From Bacillota bacterium (GTDB taxonomy: Bacteria; Bacillota; Clostridia; Acetivibrionales; DSM-1351): a stretch of 15,297 bases of DNA. The first letter of the stretch is position 1, and the number at the start of each line of letters is the position of its first letter. Both the position numbers and the translations under genes were made by a program. The notes under the pieces were generated by a model. It saw nothing but the letters and a program-made list of their open reading frames with translations, had not been told where the DNA came from and did not search any database. Of this stretch, positions 7,416 through 14,485 are shown in pieces. The DNA lies in contig JAEZOA010000162.1 of NCBI GenBank assembly GCA_023441625.1, positions 1 through 15,297 on the forward strand. The letters are read 5' to 3'.

Positions 7416-8054
7416 TTATGCTACCGTTACAACAATGCTATCTTTATGTATTTCTAGTGTCTTATTTAAGTTTTCCTTTACTAATTCAGTAAGCCTTCGA
7501 CTTTGCTCATCGATAAGCTTTAAGGATTTTGTGTTTTTATTTTTAATGGTTTTTGCTGTAATATCCACCTTTTTTACCGAGGCAACAGGTTCTATTTTTC
7601 CTGTTTGAAGCTGTTTATTTCCTTTTTTTAGTTCAATATATACCTTCTTGATTTCACCAAATTTTTCTGATTTGTAATCTTCATTAATCTCTATTTCTAC
7701 TTTAGATGATTCTACACCCTCTAATTTGTTTGTTTCTTCTTGTATTTTTGATATCACCTTATTTTTATAAACTGCTGAAATTTGTTTCATTTGAGTATCC
7801 TCTAGAATCTTACTGCTGTTTTCCACCTCTTTTTTATCAAGATAAAAGCTATCCGAAAGAGTACTATCACTTAAGTCAAAGCTTTGATTTTTTAATACAA
7901 TAAATGGATTGATAACAACAATAAGCAGAATAAATCCTGAGACTAAATTAATAATTTTCTTGATTTTCCCAGTAGGGATTAAAATTTCAAATAGAATAAG
8001 CACTATAGAAATTGTTACAATATTTATTATCCAGCTCCTTAAAAATTCAAGCAT
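7416..8054 (-). CDS. spoIIIAF: Stage III sporulation protein AF
   Basis: This 212-residue component of the SpoIIIA complex starts with two membrane helices (about 8-28 and 33-53), with the family pattern LIPTGKIKKIINLVSGFILLIVVINPF between and within them. A long polar linker follows, then a C-terminal ring-building-like domain (about 110-212) rich in alternating Val/Ile and Lys (EGVESSKVEIEIN, KKVYIELKK). A GGGGG ribosome site precedes the ATG, and 17 bases separate it from spoIIIAE. Expression is expected only in the mother cell during engulfment, as part of the sigma-E-driven operon. Confidence 0.9.
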   Translation of the reverse strand: MLEFLRSWIINIVTISIVLILFEILIPTGKIKKIINLVSGFILLIVVINPFIVLKNQSFDLSDSTLSDSFYLDKKEVENSSKILEDTQMKQISAVYKNKVISKIQEETNKLEGVESSKVEIEINEDYKSEKFGEIKKVYIELKKGNKQLQTGKIEPVASVKKVDITAKTIKNKNTKSLKLIDEQSRRLTELVKENLNKTLEIHKDSIVVTVA

Positions 8055-8071
8055 TTCTCAAGCCCCCTCTC

Positions 8072-9328
8072 CTACCTCACCATAGACGATAGATTTGATG
8101 TGCTAATTACAACAGTTATAGCAATTAAAAACATAAAGGATACTGCAGCAGTTACTCCTAGTATATATGTCAACGAGCTTGCCATATCACTTAAGCAGTT
8201 AGTTATTTTCTTATCTGATATTGGTTCTACAAATGCACTCGCAAGCCTATACAATACAACAAGTGCAAGTATTTTTATCAGAGGAGCTAAACAAATCAAA
8301 ATAATTCCAATCATAGCAACTAGCCCGGAGGCATTTTTAATTACTAAGGTACAACCAACAACAGTATCAGCCGCATCAGCTAAGTACTTACCTACTACTG
8401 GTACAAAAGCACCCAGAGCAAATTTTGCTGTTTTGCTAGTAACTCCATCTACAACTGCACCCATTGACCCCTGAATTGACACTACAGCAATAAATATCGT
8501 TAATATAAATCCAATGCCCCAGGTGCATAATTGCTTAAGAAAACCTGAAAGTTTAGTCAATTGTATCCTATCTGAAATATTATTAACTATATTTAAAACA
8601 GTGACTAAAAATATAACGGGAATAAAGAAATTCTTTATTACAGTAGCTCCTGTCTCAACTAACATTATAAGTATAGGTTGAAAAACTCCCGCAGAAGAAA
8701 TACTTCCAGCGGATATAAGCAAGGTTATTAATAGAGGAATTATTGCATGCATGAAGCTTACCATGCTGTCAATAATAGACATACACATATTCATTGCAGT
8801 ACTAAAACTAATCATCAATACAGAAACAATAACAATGTAGCAAACAAAGAAGGCTAGTTCACCAACACTCTCACTCAGAAACGAACTCTGTAAATTTTTC
8901 AGCACCGCACAAATTATAGCCAGTATTACAACTTTAATAAGAATATCTACATTTAAAAATATTTCACTAAGTAAATATTTTACAACTCTCTTTAGCATGT
9001 CAGTTACGCTAAATTGAAAATCACCCTTTGCAGCAGATGCAACAATTTTTTGAGGATCAAACTCAGGGAATAACTGCTGCGAATCGCTTGAATAATATTT
9101 TTTTACGCTATTAATAATAGCATCGTTGTCATTTGACTGAAGCTGTTCATCAATTAAACTCAAGCTATTATCACTATCCGAAATTAACTGTGCTGCCGAA
9201 ACATTAACTGGCAAGAAAACAGTAATTGCAAATAATATAATAAACATACTGAGCTTAAAGTTCCATTTAGACTTGCATAAAAACTTGAAATTTCTAGTAG
9301 TATTTGATAAATGGTTTTTCATTAGCAT
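8072..9328 (-). CDS. spoIIIAE: Stage III sporulation protein AE
   Basis: SpoIIIAE is the large polytopic membrane subunit of the SpoIIIA transport complex. The 418-residue product has an N-terminal signal-like helix (about 27-44) with a possible cleavage site after VSAA, an extracytoplasmic stretch, and then about seven to eight hydrophobic helices from roughly 115 to the C-terminus. Diagnostic stretches include the VVDGVTSKTAKFALGAFVPVVGKYLADA pattern (about 292-320) followed by ADTVVGC, and the SSLTYILGVTAAVSFMF helix. AGGGGG, 5 bases before the first ATG, supports that start over the ATG two codons later. It lies 15 bases after spoIIIAD. Confidence 0.94.
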   Translation of the reverse strand: MLMKNHLSNTTRNFKFLCKSKWNFKLSMFIILFAITVFLPVNVSAAQLISDSDNSLSLIDEQLQSNDNDAIINSVKKYYSSDSQQLFPEFDPQKIVASAAKGDFQFSVTDMLKRVVKYLLSEIFLNVDILIKVVILAIICAVLKNLQSSFLSESVGELAFFVCYIVIVSVLMISFSTAMNMCMSIIDSMVSFMHAIIPLLITLLISAGSISSAGVFQPILIMLVETGATVIKNFFIPVIFLVTVLNIVNNISDRIQLTKLSGFLKQLCTWGIGFILTIFIAVVSIQGSMGAVVDGVTSKTAKFALGAFVPVVGKYLADAADTVVGCTLVIKNASGLVAMIGIILICLAPLIKILALVVLYRLASAFVEPISDKKITNCLSDMASSLTYILGVTAAVSFMFLIAITVVISTSNLSSMVR

Positions 9329-9343
9329 TTTTGCCCCCTAAAG

Positions 9344-9730
9344 TTATGGCATAAGTTTTACAACCATATCAAGTAATGAAGAAATGATGGGTACCGCCAG
9401 AACTACTATAGTTACTTTTCCAGCAAGTTCTATCTTTGACGCAACCGAGGACTCCCCCGCATCCTTGCACACCTCTGCTCCAAACTCAGCTATATATGCA
9501 ATCCCAACAATTTTTAAAAGAATGGTAATATACGTTGAATCAATGTCAGCCTTCTTGCTAAAGGTTTGTAAAAAATCAATTACCGCAGATAGCTTTACTA
9601 TCACAATAATAAATATTAGTAAACCTGTTACTATGCTCAACTGTAACGCTAATTCTGGGCGTTGCACCTTTATTATTGAAGTCAAAACAACTGCAATTAT
9701 ACCAATACAAGCAATTTGAAGTATATCCAT
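9344..9730 (-). CDS. spoIIIAD: Stage III sporulation protein AD
   Basis: This 128-residue membrane protein has about four helices (approximately 5-22, 29-52, 66-86, 103-126). It carries the family-specific loop GIAYIAEFGAEVCKDAGESS followed by VASKIELAGKV, which identifies SpoIIIAD. It resembles SpoIIIAC in its first half and acts in the mother-cell membrane complex with SpoIIIAE. The ribosome site (AGAGG) is about 11 bases from the ATG, a longer spacer than for its neighbours. Another ATG 5 bases upstream is out of frame. The gap to spoIIIAC is 30 bases. Confidence 0.93.
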   Translation of the reverse strand: MDILQIACIGIIAVVLTSIIKVQRPELALQLSIVTGLLIFIIVIVKLSAVIDFLQTFSKKADIDSTYITILLKIVGIAYIAEFGAEVCKDAGESSVASKIELAGKVTIVVLAVPIISSLLDMVVKLMP

Positions 9731-9760
9731 ATCATATGTAACCTCTTTATATTTGTTTTA

Positions 9761-9961
9761 CTAAAATTGAAACATGGTCTTAACAGCATCAAAAAGATTG
9801 GCTATTTCCTTTGAAACCATCATCAAAACAACGATTATACCAGCTAAGGTGGTCATCATTGCTTGTTCTTCTCTGCCTGAACGGATAAGCACCTGATTTA
9901 GTACTGCAACCAGAATACCTATTGCTGCTATTTTAAAAATAAGATCCACACCACTACTCAT
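9761..9961 (-). CDS. spoIIIAC: Stage III sporulation protein AC
   Basis: This 66-residue membrane protein has two hydrophobic helices (about 6-23 and 36-52) joined by the conserved loop SGREEQAMMTTLAG, the mark of SpoIIIAC. Its length matches the family (about 68 residues). The frame stays open six codons further upstream, but GGAGG lies within those codons 5 bases before the ATG at 9959-9961, so I place the start there. It is a membrane component of the SpoIIIA complex, and 82 bases separate it from spoIIIAB. Confidence 0.93.
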   Translation of the reverse strand: MSSGVDLIFKIAAIGILVAVLNQVLIRSGREEQAMMTTLAGIIVVLMMVSKEIANLFDAVKTMFQF

Positions 9962-10043
9962 TTTAACCTCCACGACCACTAATTGTGGCTACAAATGTAT
10001 TGCTAATCTGTACTTGTTATAGGTTAGTAACTCAGCAATTTTA

Positions 10044-10562
10044 TTAAAACAATATAATTACAATAGCTAGTCCACTTAAGACTCCCAAGCTTCTATACAT
10101 CTTTTCATTTTTTGTTCTCATTTCTTCAGCTTTGAGTTCTTGCAATTTTAGCTGCGAGGACATCAGTTTAATATTGTTTATCTGACCCTCCAAATCTGAA
10201 TTGCCAAGCATATTACCGAAGCTAATTAGTACAGTCTTGTCCTCCTTATTTAGGGAAAGTTTTGCATAGTTTTCTTCTATCGCCTTTTCCCAAGCAGCAT
10301 CAGCAGTTATACCATGGGTGCTAAGATTCTTTGCTGCCTCTCTAAAAAGAATTGAAGTTTGAGAGTTAGTGCTTTCATAAATCCTGTTAAAGGCCTCTGA
10401 TAATAAATTTGACAAGTAGCTAATCTCATTCTCTAGCATTTGCAATAAGGATTGAAGCTCTCGTAGGGATCTTGGCCTTTTTGAACAGTCACTCGCTAGT
10501 GAAAATCCTATAAAACTTGTAGCACCTACCAAAGCAAGCGCACCTAAAAATTTTATTAGCAT
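10044..10562 (-). CDS. spoIIIAB: Stage III sporulation protein AB
   Basis: SpoIIIAB resembles the cytoplasmic domain of type II secretion GspF proteins and is thought to work with the ATPase SpoIIIAA. The 172-residue product has a membrane helix at each end (about 6-23 and 155-172), with a helical cytoplasmic region between them containing RPRSLRELQSLLQMLENEISYL in pattern and LISFGNMLGNSDLEGQ. A GTG three codons upstream is also in frame, but AGGAGG lies 8 bases before the ATG at 10560-10562. That ribosome site is embedded in the last Arg-Arg codons of spoIIIAA, which stops 2 bases before this ATG, so the two genes are tightly coupled. Confidence 0.92.
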   Translation of the reverse strand: MLIKFLGALALVGATSFIGFSLASDCSKRPRSLRELQSLLQMLENEISYLSNLLSEAFNRIYESTNSQTSILFREAAKNLSTHGITADAAWEKAIEENYAKLSLNKEDKTVLISFGNMLGNSDLEGQINNIKLMSSQLKLQELKAEEMRTKNEKMYRSLGVLSGLAIVIILF

Positions 10563-10564
10563 AC

Positions 10565-11551
10565 TCAGCACCTCCTATAGATTGCTGTCAATTGAGCGTT
10601 AACAACCTCTTCGAGAGTACCAGGACCATTTCTTGAGCTCAGCACAATGTATCTTTCAAATACTCCAGATTTGATTAATGGCAAAAGCTCCTCTCTCATT
10701 TTTAGTTCTGTTATGTTATAGCCATGTGCAGAAGCTATTATTTTAACACCTGAGTTTAAAACCTTTAAAATTGCTTCTTTATCGCCATGTGTTCCAATTT
10801 CATCTGTTATTATTATATTTGGAGACATACTTCGAAGTAGCATTTCCATACCTAATGTTTTAGGGCATCCATCCATAATGTCTGTCCTAAAACCAACGTC
10901 ATTTTGAGCAATTCCCTTACAGCAGGCGGCAATTTCAGATCTTTCATCTACAATACCAATCTTTAGCCCTAAAAAGTCATCATCACCATCGCTCATTATC
11001 CTAGCTACATCTCTTAAAAGAGTTGTCTTCCCACATTGGGGAGGACCAATTATTAAAGTATTATATATGTCACAGTTACTTTTGGTTATGTATTTGATGA
11101 TATGCTTTGCACAGCCAGTTATTTCTCTTGAAACACGTATATTTAATCCATTAAAGTCCTTAATATTTCTGATTAAGCTATCTTGCATTATGACCTTACC
11201 GCTAAGTCCGACTCTGTGACCTCCACGAAGAGTCAAATAGCCTGATCTAATTTCATCCTGATATGCATATACAGAATTCTCACTCATAAGCTCAATTGAT
11301 TTAAGTATTTCCTGTTGAGTTACCACGTAGGAAGCTGAAATATTTTTTGTAAGCAGACCATCCTCTGTGACAAACCAATCAGCATTTTTGTAAAATACCA
11401 TTAAAGGTTTGTTAGCGCGAAGCCTTATTTCTTCGAGATTGTCCAAAATTTTTCTATCTATTTTTAATAAAATGTTTTTAATGCTTAATATTATAAAAGG
11501 TAATATGTCGTTTTCAACTGATCTGATTTTTTGAAGTTGAGCATTAATCAT
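10565..11551 (-). CDS. spoIIIAA: Stage III sporulation protein AA, secretion-type ATPase
   Basis: SpoIIIAA is the cytoplasmic AAA+/VirB11-like ATPase of the SpoIIIA complex, related to type II/IV secretion ATPases. In the 328-residue product the N-terminal domain (about 1-150) contains EIRLRANKPL and RSGYLTLRGGHRVGLSG. The ATPase domain has a Walker A motif GPPQCGKTT at 169-177, VDERSEIA at 201-208 and a Walker B NIIITDEIG at 245-253 (Asp250, Glu251). ASAHG at 273-277 is the usual post-Walker B histidine box. AGGGG 8 bases before the ATG supports the start. It is the first gene of the operon, with a 363-base gap upstream. Confidence 0.95.
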   Translation of the reverse strand: MINAQLQKIRSVENDILPFIILSIKNILLKIDRKILDNLEEIRLRANKPLMVFYKNADWFVTEDGLLTKNISASYVVTQQEILKSIELMSENSVYAYQDEIRSGYLTLRGGHRVGLSGKVIMQDSLIRNIKDFNGLNIRVSREITGCAKHIIKYITKSNCDIYNTLIIGPPQCGKTTLLRDVARIMSDGDDDFLGLKIGIVDERSEIAACCKGIAQNDVGFRTDIMDGCPKTLGMEMLLRSMSPNIIITDEIGTHGDKEAILKVLNSGVKIIASAHGYNITELKMREELLPLIKSGVFERYIVLSSRNGPGTLEEVVNAQLTAIYRRC

Positions 11552-11655
11552 ATGTTTAACCCCTATCTCTATAATTCTCTTTAGTTATTTCCCAAACTAA
11601 GTTAATTAACTTTACTAACAAAGTTGAGTTATTTATATATATTAAGCTTTGTCCA

Positions 11656-11687
11656 ACTTTATGACTTAAAAGAAATTTTTTATAATA
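11656..11687 (-). promoter_or_regulatory. Candidate sigma-E promoter of the spoIIIA operon
   Basis: On the minus strand CATAAAGT at 11656-11663 matches the mother-cell sigma-E minus-10 pattern CATA-x-A-x-T. An AT-rich TTATAAA lies about 15 bases upstream, a weaker fit to the ATA-type minus-35. The leader to spoIIIAA would be about 100 bases. Sigma-E control of spoIIIA is established in Bacillus; its location here is inferred. The remainder of 11552-11736 is AT-rich with no gene. Confidence 0.4.
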
Positions 11688-11736
11688 AAACAAACAACTC
11701 AAGTTGGCAAGGCAACATTGCTTATTTAATACAAAA

Positions 11737-11776
11737 AAGTCATATTATTAAGCACAATGCATGAATAATATGACTT
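11737..11776 (-). terminator. Intrinsic terminator of the GntR-ABC operon
   Basis: A perfect 13-bp inverted repeat (AAGTCATATTATT at 11737-11749 with its complement at 11764-11776) encloses a 14-base loop. On the minus strand it is followed directly by TTTTTTGT, a U tract. The stem is AT-rich but long. It lies downstream of the ABC permease and the small gene remnant and upstream of the spoIIIA promoter region. Confidence 0.7.
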
Positions 11777-11820
11777 AAATACTATAATTATTTAGTTAAG
11801 ATTTTTTTATTTATATTACT

Positions 11821-11919
11821 TTACTTCTCTTCCCAATTAACGCTGAAATTACCCTTTGTATCACTGCCTGTAATTATCAGTTGGTATTTTCCATCTTTTT
11901 CAGCAGTAAGTAAATCACT
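11821..11919 (-). pseudogene. C-terminal remnant of an unidentified protein gene
   Basis: A 32-codon frame, bounded by a TAA at 11920-11922 and ending in TAA at 11821-11823, encodes a protein-like tail beginning SDLLTAEKDGKYQLIITG and ending GNFSVNWEEK. There is no start codon, and it overlaps the last 5 bases of the permease gene in another frame. The pattern (D-G-K-Y, I-I-I-T-G, G-N-F-S-V-N-W) looks like the closing strands of an extracellular beta-sandwich, such as the tail of a secreted or lipoprotein product. I infer that the 5' part of a gene was deleted when the GntR-ABC module and this site were joined. I do not recognise the family. Confidence 0.5.
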
Positions 11920-12736
11920 TTAATGAAATTTTTTTACTCATCATACGTCCGGTCAAAAAGAATAATACGCAAATCATTATTACAACAAAGACAAATCCTC
12001 CTAAGCCCAAAGTAACAGTAGTAGGATTTATACCGTTAATACTATCTAATAAGTATCCAAACATATTTTTTGTTGTGAGTGCTATATCGGGATTACCTTC
12101 CAAGCTATACACTAATGAAAATGGTACAAATATTGAGGCAATTGACTCTGCTATTTTTAAAACTACATACGTTGCCAGAAATACTAGAAACGCTCCTCCA
12201 ATACCAAGTCCTTGGAAAACCGGTCTGTTGGCAACTGTAATTGCGAAAAATATCTGGCTTAGTAAATATAAAATTGAGATAAGCATCAAAGGTATAAAAG
12301 CAAAGATTACCTTTTCTAAACCGAATTTCTCCATTTCACTCATCATTTTAGAAAACTCACTACTGCCCACACCAAAACCGTACAAAACAACACATAATGC
12401 ACCTATGAAAACAATAATACTGGCAATAATCCAACAGAAAGCAGCAATAGTCTTTGAAACTAAGAGAAATTTAGGTTTTACAGGTAATGTGAACATTAAA
12501 TAACCTTCATTGGAATAGAGATTTTTATGAAATCTCATCACAACAACTACAAATGTGACTATTATTACTGAAATCCCGATTATAAGAAGAATAACTGACG
12601 ATGTAATTGTCAACCATGCCAGCCCTATTTTCTCAAGAATAAATGTAATAGCAGCAAAAAACAGTGTGATAAGGTATAAAAAAGGTATTACACGAGCAGT
12701 ATCTTTAAACTCATATTTTAATAATTTTCTTAACAT
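11915..12736 (-). CDS. ABC transporter permease (ABC-2 type)
   Basis: This 273-residue integral membrane protein has about six hydrophobic segments (about 16-34, 40-68, 95-121, 143-168, 176-200, 242-265) and begins MLRKLLKYEFKDTAR, a typical ABC-2 permease opening. It is the membrane partner of the ATPase encoded immediately upstream, whose end it overlaps by 7 bases; GGGGAGG lies 7 bases before the ATG. GntR/ATPase/permease sets like this (YtrABC type) usually export or respond to cell-wall-active peptides, but no substrate can be read from this sequence. The 3' end overlaps a remnant of another gene. Confidence 0.85.
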   Translation of the reverse strand: MLRKLLKYEFKDTARVIPFLYLITLFFAAITFILEKIGLAWLTITSSVILLIIGISVIIVTFVVVVMRFHKNLYSNEGYLMFTLPVKPKFLLVSKTIAAFCWIIASIIVFIGALCVVLYGFGVGSSEFSKMMSEMEKFGLEKVIFAFIPLMLISILYLLSQIFFAITVANRPVFQGLGIGGAFLVFLATYVVLKIAESIASIFVPFSLVYSLEGNPDIALTTKNMFGYLLDSINGINPTTVTLGLGGFVFVVIMICVLFFLTGRMMSKKISLK

Positions 12737-13428
12737 TTGAACACCTCCCCAAAAAGCTCTTCTACAGACTTACCAGTTTTTTGGCGAATGCTGTCAACAG
12801 TATCGTCAACTAATACTTTTCTTTCACCTATCATTATTACTCTATCAAATATTCTTTCAACATCATTAATTAGATGAGTTGAAAGCAGCACAACAGCATC
12901 ATCTGAATAGTTATTTAGAATAATATTAAGCATGGCTTTCCTAGATGCTGGATCTAATCCTCCCAGAGGCTCATCTAGTAGATATATCTTTGCTTTACGT
13001 GACATTACAAGGATCAGCTGAACCTTTTCCTGCATACCCTTTGACATACTCTTTATCTTTTGTTCTGGGTCTAGCTTAAATTGTTTAAACAACTCTTCTG
13101 CTTTTTTTCTGTCGAAGTCAGGATAAAAATCTTCAAAGAAATCCAAAGCATACGCTGCCTTATTATTTTCAGCCAGATAAGTCTTTTCAGGCAAATATGA
13201 CACTATTGATTTAGTGTACTCATTTGGAGCATTTCCATTAATCAAAACACTTCCACTATAATCGCTTATAAGCCCTGCAAGGATTTTAATTAGTGATGTT
13301 TTTCCACAACCATTCGGCCCTAAAAGGCCCACAATTGTTCCACTCTCCAGTGAAAGAGAAATATTATCAAGCACCTTTTTTGTGCCATATTGCTTAGTTA
13401 ATGAGTTAATTTCAATTATATTACTCAC
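12730..13428 (-). CDS. ABC transporter ATP-binding protein
   Basis: This 232-residue cytoplasmic ATPase powers the adjacent permease. Motifs: Walker A GPNGCGKT at 37-44; SYLPE at 77-81, where Glu stands in the place of the usual Q-loop Gln, as is common in bacitracin/lantibiotic-type exporters; signature SKGMQ at 129-133 in place of LSGGQ; Walker B IYLLDEP at 148-154; D-loop GGLDP; and the H-loop His185. The start is GTG at 13426-13428, with GGGGAG 6 bases upstream. It overlaps the end of the gntR gene by 8 bases, so all three genes are translationally coupled. The substrate is unknown. Confidence 0.92.
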   Translation of the reverse strand: MSNIIEINSLTKQYGTKKVLDNISLSLESGTIVGLLGPNGCGKTSLIKILAGLISDYSGSVLINGNAPNEYTKSIVSYLPEKTYLAENNKAAYALDFFEDFYPDFDRKKAEELFKQFKLDPEQKIKSMSKGMQEKVQLILVMSRKAKIYLLDEPLGGLDPASRKAMLNIILNNYSDDAVVLLSTHLINDVERIFDRVIMIGERKVLVDDTVDSIRQKTGKSVEELFGEVFKC

Positions 13429-13813
13429 TTTTATCTCCCCCCTCGTATTTTTTTATAGTCGATATATCTGATACAACATTAATAATCTCTTCTTTCTTAT
13501 ATCCAAGCTTCTGCATTGAGTTAAAATAACTCTCTGTATATTCCTCAGCCATCTCAGCCCTTGCTTTTGAAATCCTTGATTGATCCTGTGAAACATATCT
13601 GCCTGATGTTCTTTCTGTATAAAGCAGCCCATCTCTCTCAAGCTCAGACAAGGCCCTCTGCATTGTATTTGGGTTTACTGAGAAGTCAACTGCCAGTTCT
13701 CTGACAGATTGCAATCGCTGACCGGCTTCCCAGCTCCCAGATACTATCTTTAGCTTTATATCATTCATTATCTGCATGTAAATCGGAATATTAGATGAAA
13801 AATCATTTGCCAA
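13421..13813 (-). CDS. GntR family transcriptional regulator (YtrA type)
   Basis: This 130-residue DNA-binding protein has a GntR winged helix-turn-helix covering about residues 8-75: IYMQIMNDIKLKIVSGSW, then LQSVRELAVDFSVNPNTMQRAL (recognition region), then GLLYTERTSGRYVS. It lacks a large effector domain; the helical C-terminus (about 80-130) is short, as in the YtrA subfamily that represses its own ABC transporter operon. The start codon is TTG at 13811-13813, with GGAGG 7 bases before it and no better in-frame alternative nearby; a weak start could keep repressor levels low. A striking palindrome about 80 bases upstream is the likely operator. Confidence 0.9.
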   Translation of the reverse strand: MANDFSSNIPIYMQIMNDIKLKIVSGSWEAGQRLQSVRELAVDFSVNPNTMQRALSELERDGLLYTERTSGRYVSQDQSRISKARAEMAEEYTESYFNSMQKLGYKKEEIINVVSDISTIKKYEGGDKSE

Positions 13814-13894
13814 ATGCTCACCTCCAAATCACTTTAGTATTTCAGAAACAGGTTTACTTCTTCTGTCACAATAATGTGCTCTTGCTTACATTTT

Positions 13895-13938
13895 TTGTTG
13901 TATTATTGTATTAATGGATTAATACAATAATACAACAA
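13895..13938. promoter_or_regulatory. Perfect palindrome, likely GntR operator over promoter
   Basis: Two 20-base arms, TTGTTGTATTATTGTATTAA (13895-13914) and its exact complement (13919-13938), are separated by TGGA. Each arm holds TGTATTA twice with a period of 8 bases, giving four half-sites. Minus-strand promoter elements can be drawn inside it (TTGTTG, 17 bases, ATTAAT), so a bound repressor would block gntR-ABC transcription. In YtrA-type regulators autorepression through such sites is known; the binding here is inferred. As RNA it would also make a strong hairpin in any read-through transcript. Confidence 0.7.
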
Positions 13939-13959
13939 TTGTGGCAATGTGTCAATATC

Positions 13960-13981
13960 AAAAAAGCGCCCCTGCTGGCGC
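13960..13981 (-). terminator. Second tandem terminator, GC-rich hairpin
   Basis: On the minus strand GCGCC pairs with GGCGC around the loop AGCAGG, followed by TTTTTT. It lies a few bases after the first terminator of the efp unit and gives a backup stop before the gntR promoter. Confidence 0.75.
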
Positions 13982-13985
13982 ACCT

Positions 13986-14020
13986 AAAAAAACTGCCAAC
14001 ATATAAAATGTTAGCAGTTT
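13986..14020 (-). terminator. Intrinsic terminator of the efp unit
   Basis: On the minus strand AAACTGCTAACAT pairs with ATGTTGGCAGTTT (13 pairs, one G-U) around a 5-base loop, followed by a run of T. It begins about 17 bases after the stop of the zinc-ribbon gene. The stem's own A run lets it be read weakly in the other direction, but no plus-strand gene uses it. Confidence 0.85.
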
Positions 14021-14037
14021 CGGTGTACAATTAAAAA

Positions 14038-14460
14038 TTATTCTTCGTCATGATCATGTCCGCAACCACAACCACATCCCTCATCATCGCAGTCACAATC
14101 CCAATCTAATTCAATCTTTTCATGGCAATGGGGACATTCTATAGCTTCTGCATCTTCATCAATCATGTCTAAATCAACTTCAATCTCCTCACCACAGTAT
14201 GGGCATTCGATTTCTTCAAAATCTAGCTCATCCTCTTCATCGTACATAATTTTCTCGAGTTCAGCAAGCTCCTCATCAATACCATCAACCTGTTCTCCCA
14301 TTTCATCTTGGATTTCTTCGATATCTTCAATTGCTAAAGATATATCGTCCAAAACATCAATCATGGCATTCAACAATTTACCTTCATTTGTTGAATCATC
14401 GATTTTCATACCTTCAGCCAAGCCCTTAATGAAAGCTCCTCGTTCGCTAATATAGCTCAT
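14038..14460 (-). CDS. CD1247-like acidic zinc-ribbon protein with Cys/His tail
   Basis: This 140-residue, very acidic protein matches my memory of the clostridial CD1247 N-terminal-domain family, encoded between efp and spoIIIAA. Residues 1-70 are helical and acidic, starting with MSYISERGAFIKGLAEGMKID, the conserved block. CPYC at 86-89 and CPHC at 109-112 would form one zinc ribbon. The tail adds Cys122, 124, 129, 131 and 133 with His135 and His137 in a Cys/Gly/Asp-rich run, a probable extra metal site. GAGGAGG lies just before the ATG. It follows efp by 25 bases with no terminator, so they are co-transcribed. The function is unknown; no enzyme motif is visible. Confidence 0.8.
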   Translation of the reverse strand: MSYISERGAFIKGLAEGMKIDDSTNEGKLLNAMIDVLDDISLAIEDIEEIQDEMGEQVDGIDEELAELEKIMYDEEDELDFEEIECPYCGEEIEVDLDMIDEDAEAIECPHCHEKIELDWDCDCDDEGCGCGCGHDHDEE

Positions 14461-14485
14461 AATCCTACCTCCTCAAGTTGGTAAT

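Noticed and set aside
8100..8474. Plus-strand 124-codon frame within spoIIIAE
   Set aside because: It is antisense to a well-supported family member, has no ribosome site or recognisable motifs, and mirrors hydrophobic codons.
12075..12503. Plus-strand 142-codon frame inside the ABC permease gene
   Set aside because: No ribosome site and no family resemblance; its length is explained by the codon composition of the hydrophobic gene on the other strand.
14165..14455. Serine-rich plus-strand open frame opposite the acidic zinc-ribbon gene
   Set aside because: It is the complement of Asp/Glu codons (GAT/GAA reading as Ser-rich), with no ribosome site; a shadow of the real gene.
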